Positions 57,192-64,000 of a stretch of 64,000 nucleotides of DNA are shown one piece after another. Origin of the DNA: Amphritea opalescens (GTDB taxonomy: Bacteria > Pseudomonadota > Gammaproteobacteria > Pseudomonadales > Balneatricaceae); assembly GCF_003957515.1 (NCBI RefSeq), contig NZ_RQXW01000008.1:124001-188000 (forward strand). The letters are read 5' to 3'. The position numbers and the translations under genes were made by a program. Position 1 is the stretch's first letter; the number at the start of each line of letters is the position of its first letter. The notes under the pieces were generated by a model. That model saw only the letters and a list, made by a program, of their open reading frames with translations. It did not search any database and was not told where the DNA came from.

Positions 57192-57974
57192 ATGGCTGAC
57201 TTACAACTTTATCAATATGTACTGATTGGTTTGCTGTTTATCTGGAGCGGTTTTATCCGTTCGGGATTAGGTTTTGGCGGCTCGGTGCTTACGTTACCCT
57301 TTCTCCTGTTGATCATCGATGATCCACTGGTTTTTCTGCCGCTTATCGGTGTTCATCTGATGGTGTTTTCATTGCTGATTACTTGGCAAAGTCAGCGGCG
57401 TACGCAACGGGCGGCGGTTGAGTATCAACAAAGCGCTTCTACCATCGATTGGCGGTATTTGCGCTATGCCATGATGATCATGATTATCCCTAAAATGATC
57501 GGCATTCTGGGCTTGTTGACGCTGCCGGGACCACTGATGAGCGGCATCATCTATCTGATTGTGATCGCCTATGCCATCAGTTATGCATTCAATCGGCCTT
57601 TTAAGAGTAATAGCCGCGGGTTGGATATCCTGTTTTTAGTGCTCGGTGGTTATGTCAGCGGGACATCATTGATTGGAGCACCTTTAATTGCGGCGGTTTT
57701 TGCCGCCCATGTCAGTCGTGAAAAACTAAGGGATACGCTGTTTGTGCTCTGGTTTATTCTGGTGCTGATCAAGCTAGGCTCTTTTGTGATCGCCGGGGTG
57801 GATTTGCAACTGATTCACCATCTCTGGTTGTTACCCTGTGCCTATATTGGCCACCTTTTTGGGCAGCAGGTACATAACAAGCTGATGAGTGCCGATACGC
57901 GGGTGTTTTACCGGGTGCTGGGGACGGTGCTCATCCTAGTCAGCAGCTTAGGGCTTGTGCGTATCATGATGTAA
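57192..57974 (+). CDS. TauE/SafE-family sulfite/sulfonate permease
   Basis: A 260-residue membrane protein with about eight hydrophobic segments; RSGLGFGGSVLTLPFLLL is the family start. Members export sulfite, sulfoacetate or similar anions. The ATG follows AAAGG. Confidence 0.85.
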   Translation: MADLQLYQYVLIGLLFIWSGFIRSGLGFGGSVLTLPFLLLIIDDPLVFLPLIGVHLMVFSLLITWQSQRRTQRAAVEYQQSASTIDWRYLRYAMMIMIIPKMIGILGLLTLPGPLMSGIIYLIVIAYAISYAFNRPFKSNSRGLDILFLVLGGYVSGTSLIGAPLIAAVFAAHVSREKLRDTLFVLWFILVLIKLGSFVIAGVDLQLIHHLWLLPCAYIGHLFGQQVHNKLMSADTRVFYRVLGTVLILVSSLGLVRIMM

Positions 57975-58088
57975 GGCGTTTGTTAGGTTTCGATCGGTAT
58001 TGCGCGACGTTGTCATTAAATTGCGGGGATATGTTATTTTTCCAAGCGGGGCAGCGGGGTAGAGTGGTCTATTTAGAGGGGAGATAGT

Positions 58089-58508
58089 ATGGCGATTTGG
58101 AAAACAGAGATGAGCATTGAGGGGTTACAGTCCTTTATGAAGAACACCTTGGTTGATCATCTTGGCATTAAGATTACCGAGATCGGCGATGATTACCTTT
58201 GTGCATCGATGCCGGTCGATAGTCGAACCCATCAACCGATGGGGTTGCTTCACGGTGGCGCCTCGGTGGTGTTAGCAGAAACCCTTGGTAGCATGGCGGC
58301 GCAGTTAGCGGCCGAGCCGGGGCATCATTGCGTGGGGCTCGAAATCAATGCCAACCACCTATCAGGCATTCGTTCCGGCTTCGTCTATGGCACCGCATCA
58401 CCCATCCATATTGGCCGCTCGACACAGGTCTGGGATATCCGCATTGCTGATGAAAACGGCAAGGGTGTTTGTGCCTCCCGATTAACGATGGCCGTTTTAC
58501 AAAAATAG
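58089..58508 (+). CDS. Hotdog-fold thioesterase (PaaI/MenI/EntH-like)
   Basis: 139 residues. HQPMGLLHGGASVVLAETLG is the hotdog signature with the active-site Glu of the EntH/MenI branch. It hydrolyses acyl- or aryl-CoA, or proofreads carrier proteins. The actual thioester is not known. ATG follows GGGAGATAGT. Confidence 0.88.
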   Translation: MAIWKTEMSIEGLQSFMKNTLVDHLGIKITEIGDDYLCASMPVDSRTHQPMGLLHGGASVVLAETLGSMAAQLAAEPGHHCVGLEINANHLSGIRSGFVYGTASPIHIGRSTQVWDIRIADENGKGVCASRLTMAVLQK

Positions 58509-58582
58509 TACAAAATTTAACCTTGAATCGTCTTTAAAAGGGTATAAGTGGTCTATTTTGGGTGATAGACTGGCGAATTAAC

Positions 58583-58609
58583 AAACCGGCTTATTTGCCG
58601 GTTTTTTTT
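58583..58609 (+). terminator. Terminator after the thioesterase gene
   Basis: AAACCGGC and GCCGGTTT stem with a TTATTT loop and a long T run. Confidence 0.92.
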
Positions 58610-58665
58610 ATGTTTTTCAACCTGAATTTCAACTGCTAAATAAGCCAGTTGAAGAGAGAAGCTTC

Positions 58666-61197
58666 GTGCGTAAAACCCTATTGTCATTAATCGCCTTGTT
58701 TAGCAGCTGCATTATTCTTTACTTGGGTGTTGGTCTAATGAATATTCTGGTGCCATCAAGGATGGGACTCGAAGGCATATCGACAGATACCATCGGTCTA
58801 GTGCTCTCCATGTATTTTGTGGGGATGTTCGCGGGTGCTATTTACAGTAAGCAGTTAGTTAAACGGGTTGGCCATATTCGGGTATTTGCCGGCTGCCTTG
58901 CTATCGAAGCGATCTGTATTTTGAGTTTTACGCTGGAGACCAATGCGATACTTTGGGGCGTGTTAAGGGTTGTGCTTGGCTTCAGTCATGCGAGTCTATT
59001 AACCGCCATGGAAAGCTGGCTCAGTGACACGGCAACCGAAGAGACTCGGGGTAAAATGCTGGCCGTCTATAACGCCTGTATTATGACCGGTTTGTTCTGT
59101 GGTCAGTTCTTGATGGGGGTGGCGGATCCTTCTGAGAGCACGCTGTTTGTTTTGGTGGGTATTCTTTTCTGTCTAGCGACGCTGCCGGTCTTATTCAGTA
59201 GTTCCAAAGGCCCCATTATTGAAACCGTCGCGCCGATGTCGATTATCTCTTTGTTTCGGATTTCTCCATTGGGTGTGGTGACCTGCTTAGCCTCTGGTGC
59301 CGTGTATTCGGCGCTGTTTAACCTGTTGCCGGTGTTTGCTGCTGAATACCACATCACCGGTTTTCAACTGTCGCTATTTATGGGTTGCGCCATCTTAGGG
59401 GCGTTTATGTTGCAGTTCCCTGTGGGGATGTTATCGGATCGGTTAGACCGTCGATCAGTCTTGCTAGGATTACTGCTGGTTTCCTCATTATTGGCGATTG
59501 CGATTGTGCCTTTGGCCGCGATGGAGATGAGATTGGCGCTCTTCATTATCTGCGGTGTGACCTCGGGTATTGTTGCCTGTTACTACCCACTGAGTGTGGC
59601 GGAAGCCTTCGATAAGCTGAAGAAAACTGAAATGGTTTCGGCCATGGGCAGTATGATCTTAGCGTTTGGCCTTGGCGGTGCGATTGGGCCCTATACCGCT
59701 TCCTTAGTGATGGAAGCCTATGGCAGTGCGAGTCTCTTTTATTGTATTGCGCTGACCCAGACGCTGTTGGCAGTGTTCACCCTGTACCGTATGACCGTCA
59801 GAAAGGCATTGCCGGTGGCGGATCAGGAAGACTTCGTTATGCAGAGTGAAGCACTGTCAACCACGGTTCATCTTGATCCACGGATGGAATACAGTGAGCC
59901 CGAAGCGAAGTTAAGTTCTGAGGCAGAACTGGCGATGCTTATCGCAGAATCTGATCCTGCTGCCGCGGTCAGAATGGCCCAAGCATTAACCATGAAAAAC
60001 CCAGAAAAGGGTACCGAAGTGGCTGCAGCCGTGGCGAAGGTGCCGGGTATTGATGTGATCCGCTTGTATGAGGTAATGAAGGAGGCGGCACCGGATCAGA
60101 TTCTTGATATTACTCAAGCGATTGTTAAGGCGAAGCCTGAACTCGCCGCAGACTTGGTCGCTCGATTAGCCGAATGGTATCCCCAGCAGGTTATCCCTGT
60201 GGCTATCGAAGTGGGACGGGTGTTTCCGGATAAACGTATCGAGATGGCGCGGATTGCGGTTGATTCTGCGCCTGAATCGGCGACTCAGGTGGCCGAATAT
60301 TATGCCCGTTTGATTGCTGAAGAGCGTGAATCGATTCGTCCTGCAGATCGTGAAGATGATACCAGTGAATCCGATGCGCTGAATATGGCGACCGAATTGT
60401 GGGAAGCTAACCCAGATCAAGCACTGGATATCGCGGTCACCATGGCTGAGTCTGTTCCTGAAACAGCGGTGGCGATGACTGAAGAGTACATGGCTGGCTA
60501 TGAAGCGGAATCGACCAATGATTCAGCGGAAACATCCACCGAATCGTCCGCGAGTGATAGTAGTGATGATGCCGATGAAAGTGAATATCAGGATGCGATC
60601 GAATGGGTGTCTCGGATATCAGAAGCGGCACCTGAGCAAGCGATGGATGTAGCGGCAACCGTTGTTGAAGCGGTGCCTGAATCGATGTATGAGGTTACTG
60701 AAGAGTATCTTTCTGCGATAGAAGAAGATGATGAGAAGGCAACGGATGATGCCGAAGGTAGCGCAACATTGCCGGATGATGAGTCGGATACCGAGGAAGA
60801 TCATGAGGAAGAGGAGCATCAGAAAGCGATTGAATGGTTAACGCGGATGTCTGAGCTATCACCTGAGACATCGTTGAATCTGGCGGTGAAGATTGTTGAG
60901 GCCGTGCCGGAAAGTGCGCAATATGTGGCCGCCGAAGTTGCTCGACTGCTACACGAGAGTTATCAGGAAGAGGATACCAGCGTCAGCGATGATTCAAGCA
61001 GTGAGGTTGATGATGCGGTCGAGCTGGTGAATCGTCTGAGCGAAGTCGCGCCGGAAAATGCCGAAGAAGTTGCGGTTGCCGTGCTTGAAACCATACCTGA
61101 AGCGGCGTCCGATGTGGTTGATGCCATCAGTTCTGGTGATGAATCCCGTGAGGGTGAGTGGGTTAACTCGATCGATAAGCACAATGATAATGCTTAG
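58666..61197 (+). CDS. YcaD-type MFS transporter with a large acidic repeat tail
   Basis: 843 residues. The first 385 are a YcaD-like transporter with twelve hydrophobic segments. The remaining 450 or so are cytoplasmic, very acidic and made of imperfect repeats whose core reads like PEQAMDVAATVVEAVPES, separated by Ser/Asp/Glu-rich linkers; the repeats look like short helical hairpins. E. coli YcaD (about 380 residues) has no such tail. The start is GTG. Expression of the full tail is in one frame with no stop. Confidence 0.85.
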   Translation: MRKTLLSLIALFSSCIILYLGVGLMNILVPSRMGLEGISTDTIGLVLSMYFVGMFAGAIYSKQLVKRVGHIRVFAGCLAIEAICILSFTLETNAILWGVLRVVLGFSHASLLTAMESWLSDTATEETRGKMLAVYNACIMTGLFCGQFLMGVADPSESTLFVLVGILFCLATLPVLFSSSKGPIIETVAPMSIISLFRISPLGVVTCLASGAVYSALFNLLPVFAAEYHITGFQLSLFMGCAILGAFMLQFPVGMLSDRLDRRSVLLGLLLVSSLLAIAIVPLAAMEMRLALFIICGVTSGIVACYYPLSVAEAFDKLKKTEMVSAMGSMILAFGLGGAIGPYTASLVMEAYGSASLFYCIALTQTLLAVFTLYRMTVRKALPVADQEDFVMQSEALSTTVHLDPRMEYSEPEAKLSSEAELAMLIAESDPAAAVRMAQALTMKNPEKGTEVAAAVAKVPGIDVIRLYEVMKEAAPDQILDITQAIVKAKPELAADLVARLAEWYPQQVIPVAIEVGRVFPDKRIEMARIAVDSAPESATQVAEYYARLIAEERESIRPADREDDTSESDALNMATELWEANPDQALDIAVTMAESVPETAVAMTEEYMAGYEAESTNDSAETSTESSASDSSDDADESEYQDAIEWVSRISEAAPEQAMDVAATVVEAVPESMYEVTEEYLSAIEEDDEKATDDAEGSATLPDDESDTEEDHEEEEHQKAIEWLTRMSELSPETSLNLAVKIVEAVPESAQYVAAEVARLLHESYQEEDTSVSDDSSSEVDDAVELVNRLSEVAPENAEEVAVAVLETIPEAASDVVDAISSGDESREGEWVNSIDKHNDNA

Positions 61198-61284
61198 TGC
61201 TTAGTAGGGAGGTAGCGGTTAGCTTAACGGAAGGTGGCGACTCAAGCCGTCGCTTAACCTGTTATTGAACGTTAGCTAATAAAC

Positions 61285-61338
61285 AAAAAGAGGGTCAACC
61301 GAAGGGCTAAAGCGCTTAGGTTGATCCTCTTTTTTTTG
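61285..61338. terminator. Bidirectional terminator
   Basis: AAAAAGAGGGTCAACC and GGTTGATCCTCTTTTT pair with one mismatch; the T run is eight bases. Confidence 0.92.
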
Positions 61339-61358
61339 GTCGATTCACTAATTTAACA

Positions 61359-61390
61359 AGCTCAAATTAAAGAGCTCAAATTAAAGAGCT
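61359..61390. repeat. 14-bp tandem repeat overlapping a stop codon
   Basis: AGCTCAAATTAAAG occurs at 61359 and 61373, and a third partial unit begins at 61387. The stop codon of the minus-strand aminotransferase lies in the second unit. Confidence 0.88.
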
Positions 61391-62517
61391 TTGGCCAAAC
61401 GGGCGACCGCTTCAGGAAACAGTTCTGGATCGGTATTGCTGAAGTTGAGCCTCAATGAATGGTCTTCTTTAGCGCTACCCGCAGGGTAAAATGCTGCCCC
61501 CGGCACGACGGCGACCTTATGTTGCAAGGCTCGCGCGGCAGCATCACTGCTGTTTCCCTCTGTCAGGGTAATCCAGATAAACATCCCGCCCTCAACGGTA
61601 TCGAAGGTTATCCGGTCACCCAGTTGGCGTGTCAGTTCTGCGCTTAGATGTTGATAACGATCCTGATAACCACGACGCAAGCGTGTTAGATGCTCGGGGA
61701 ACGCGGGATGATTCAGTAACGCATGGATGATCGCCTGTTGTGGTATTCCGGTATGTAGGTCAGTGGCTTGCTTGATCCGTTCCGCGAGGCTAATAAATTC
61801 TGCGGGGCCACTCATGGCGCCGACTCGTAATCCGGGGAAGCCTATTTTGGAGAATGATTTAAGGCTAATGCTATGTTCTGGGCAAAGGTCACTGAGCAAG
61901 CCGAGCTGTTCACCGGCGAAACGCAGTTCGCGATAAGGGGCATCTTCCACCAGCGTTACGCCATAGTGACGACATAAGTTAGCCACCGCTATGCGTGTCT
62001 CCATTGACCACACTCGCCCGGTTGGATTGTGGAAGTCAGGTACGCTGTAAAACAGCTTAATATCTCCCGCCTTAAAGTAACTTTCTAGCTGATCGAGATC
62101 TGGCCCTGTGGTATGGCTGGCTAATGGACAGACAAGGGCACCGGTTAATTGGAAGGCTTGCAGTGCGCCAAGATAGGCGGGCACTTCGGCGACAACCTTA
62201 TCGCCAGGTTCGAGCAAAGCGCGGGCGATCAAATCAAGTGCTTGCTGGCTGCCGTTACAGATTAACCAAGGTTTATCGGTGATTGATTGTTGGTTTAGGG
62301 TCTCAATCAGCGGCCCATAACCTTGGCTGTTGCCGTACTGAAATAGACTAGGGTTATCTGCCATTGATTCGCAAGTCGCACGGACGAGCTCAACCGGTAG
62401 TAGAGAGGAGGCGGGTAGGCCGCCTGCCATTGATATCATTCCCGGTTGTCCGGCGGTGCAGAGAATCTCTCTTATATAAGAAACATCTAGGGATTCTGCG
62501 TATCTTGCAAACTTCAT
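61381..62517 (-). CDS. PLP-dependent aminotransferase (MocR-like/LysN type)
   Basis: 378 residues of fold type I. The PLP Lys is in SLKSFSKIGFPGLRVG; CNGSQQALDLIARAL and EDAPYRELRF are cofactor contacts. There is no N-terminal GntR domain. This group includes 2-aminoadipate and valine-type aminotransferases; substrate is not certain. Confidence 0.88.
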   Translation of the reverse strand: MKFARYAESLDVSYIREILCTAGQPGMISMAGGLPASSLLPVELVRATCESMADNPSLFQYGNSQGYGPLIETLNQQSITDKPWLICNGSQQALDLIARALLEPGDKVVAEVPAYLGALQAFQLTGALVCPLASHTTGPDLDQLESYFKAGDIKLFYSVPDFHNPTGRVWSMETRIAVANLCRHYGVTLVEDAPYRELRFAGEQLGLLSDLCPEHSISLKSFSKIGFPGLRVGAMSGPAEFISLAERIKQATDLHTGIPQQAIIHALLNHPAFPEHLTRLRRGYQDRYQHLSAELTRQLGDRITFDTVEGGMFIWITLTEGNSSDAAARALQHKVAVVPGAAFYPAGSAKEDHSLRLNFSNTDPELFPEAVARLAKAL

Positions 62518-63149
62518 GATCCTTTCCTAGTGGGGGCGGGTAATTGAATAAAAGGGTGAGTGGTCGTGAGCGTTAATTCATAGCGATAAAGAGGGTTTAC
62601 CGTTTGGAATGAGCTGTTGAGCGCTTATCTGAGTATATGCTTGAGGCTTAGATAATAATTATCTGTTTATGCTTTGATATTTATCCATTTATGCTTTTTG
62701 GGTTTGCTAAAGAGTATGGGAAGTTGACTGATAACTCTGGTAGGGTTTGATTTTGTGCTCTTATGCTTAGGGGTAGCTTAAAACCCTCGCTAAGGTTCTC
62801 GACTGCCGCTTGCTTGCTAGGCGTTAGCACAGACAGTCGTATAGGAGCCTGACACATTGATACGGCTCAAGCGGTACGGCATTAGTGGCTATTTATTGCA
62901 GACTCAGATCTAGGAGTCTATGCAATCAGTAGAGGATGGTTTTACAATGCTAAAGGCCGCCTAATGATAACGCATAAACAGAGCGTGTTCTTAGGGGCAT
63001 AACGTCGACAGCTAGCAGGTGTGAAACGGAATTAGCCCATCATCCTACTATTTTTACCTGCTATCGCTTTTAGAATAGGTTTATAGTGTTGACAATAATA
63101 GCGTCAGAATAGTGTTGTGTATGACGCAATGGCATACCTGGAAGGTATT
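62518..63149. other. Intergenic region before cbpA
   Basis: No gene is supported in these 632 bases. A TATCYRTTTATGCTTT-like direct repeat occurs near 62660 and 62684, and a CGACTG/CAGTCG pair surrounds about 62801-62840. TTGACA at 63089 is a possible -35, but its -10 is poor. Confidence 0.45.
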
Positions 63150-64000
63150 ATGGAATTTAAAGACTATTACAAATTACTCGGGGTTGAGCCTGATGCGGAT
63201 GGCAAAACCATAAAAGCCGCCTACCGTAAACTGGCACGCAAATATCATCCTGATGTTAATCCGGAAGCGGGCGCGGAAGATAAGTTCAAAGAAGTGGCTG
63301 AAGCCTATGAGGTATTAAAAAATGCCGAGCGTCGCGCCGAATATGATGAGCTGCGCCGTTACGGTGGACAGCGGGAGCAGGGCTTTGAACAGCCTCGAGG
63401 TCGTCAAGGCAGTGCATCGGGTTCGGGGGATTTTGAAGGTGATTTCGCCGACTTTTTCAGTTCTGCTTTTGGTAATCGCGGTAGCCGTAGTAGCGGCTTC
63501 CAAGGGTATAGTGACTTCCAACAATCGGCTGCTCGTGGGCAGGATGTTGAGGTTGAGTTGCCGGTGTTTCTTGAAGATATTATTTCCGATGTTCAGAAAC
63601 CGATCGAATATCGCATACCTGCTTATGTGAATGGTCAGGTAACGGAAGTTAAAAAATCGTTAAAAGTGAAAATACCTAAGGGTGTTTCTGATGGCGGACG
63701 GGTTCGATTAAAAGGTCAGGGTGCGCCGGGGCAAGGCGATGCGCCAAACGGCGATCTTTACCTACATATTCGAATCGTTCCACATCCTATCTTCGATGTT
63801 GAGGGGCATAATTTACTGATCACCGTGCCTATTACACCATGGGAAGCGGTATTGGGAGCCAAAGTACAGCTGCCTACACTGACCGGTAAAATTAACTTAA
63901 GCGTGCCAGCTAATAGCCAGTCGGGCCAGAAATTACGTATTAAAGGTAAAGGATTACCGATGAAAAACGGTATGGGTGATCTATACGCTATCTTTAAGAT
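63150..64000 (+). CDS. cbpA: Curved DNA-binding protein / DnaJ-class co-chaperone CbpA (cut by window end)
   Basis: The 283 codons present encode an N-terminal J domain with HPD at residues 33-35 (KYHPDVN), a Gly/Arg/Ser-rich linker (about 70-120) and the two C-terminal substrate-binding subdomains without a zinc finger, as in CbpA. The J domain stimulates DnaK; CbpA also binds curved DNA in stationary phase. The gene continues past 64000. ATG follows GGAAGG. Confidence 0.9.
   Translation, partial: MEFKDYYKLLGVEPDADGKTIKAAYRKLARKYHPDVNPEAGAEDKFKEVAEAYEVLKNAERRAEYDELRRYGGQREQGFEQPRGRQGSASGSGDFEGDFADFFSSAFGNRGSRSSGFQGYSDFQQSAARGQDVEVELPVFLEDIISDVQKPIEYRIPAYVNGQVTEVKKSLKVKIPKGVSDGGRVRLKGQGAPGQGDAPNGDLYLHIRIVPHPIFDVEGHNLLITVPITPWEAVLGAKVQLPTLTGKINLSVPANSQSGQKLRIKGKGLPMKNGMGDLYAIFK

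Overview
The window is a chromosomal segment of a marine gammaproteobacterium, most like the Oceanospirillaceae (inference). Support: two TRAP-type solute-binding proteins, an NhaD-type Na+/H+ antiporter, a long-form PurC, and a folD - tRNA-Arg/His/Leu/His - tig - clpP - clpX block as in pseudomonads and oceanospirilla. No rRNA, CRISPR array, complete insertion sequence or prophage was seen.

1-12 kb: a TRAP transporter operon (dctP-dctQ-dctM) with a universal stress protein behind it, a LysR regulator, a MaiA-like glutathione transferase, an EAL-HDOD signalling protein, the circularly permuted GTPase YlqF with a small basic partner, a double-CDGSH iron-sulfur protein and a YhiN-type flavoprotein. 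A less ordered stretch (10.5-12.7 kb) follows, with a possible RMF-like micro-ORF, a lipoprotein, a DUF3291 protein and a histone-deacetylase-family remnant.

12.8-30 kb: a LuxR-type regulator diverges from an AhpD-like protein/thioredoxin/thioredoxin reductase operon, with a perfect 26-bp palindrome between them, followed by an orphan copy of the TRAP binding protein. Next are a ferritin-like protein plus ZIP transporter, a short MetE-like methyltransferase, an MFS/AraC divergent pair, an OsmC-YcaO fusion, NhaD, an aldehyde dehydrogenase, a FUSC protein and an MscS channel.

30-39.2 kb: a VTT-domain/disulfide-reductase fusion, folD, four tRNAs behind a strong stable-RNA-type promoter, tig, clpP, clpX and a YeeN-type YebC protein. 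lon, usual after clpX, is absent.

39.2-42.6 kb is the accessory region. It holds a small DUF6435-like gene, an unrecognised gene, and a second, 5'-truncated copy of that gene split by a 1.18-kb insert carrying tiny minus-strand genes. Paired 127-bp palindromic repeats flank it, and several attC-like palindromes suggest relict integron-cassette or other mobile DNA (inference).

42.6-64 kb: a LysE exporter, a CPXCG protein, purC with an elaborate predicted leader structure, a DHA2 transporter, the divergent ppsR/ppsA pair, rsuA, a rhombosortase next to its likely VIT/VWA substrate, an XRE regulator, a GNAT acetyltransferase, an EamA permease, DUF1499 and YgjP genes, a TauE permease, a thioesterase, a YcaD-type MFS protein with a very large acidic repeat tail, a MocR-like aminotransferase and a cbpA gene cut by the window end. 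Short tandem repeats beginning at or just after stop codons recur through the window.
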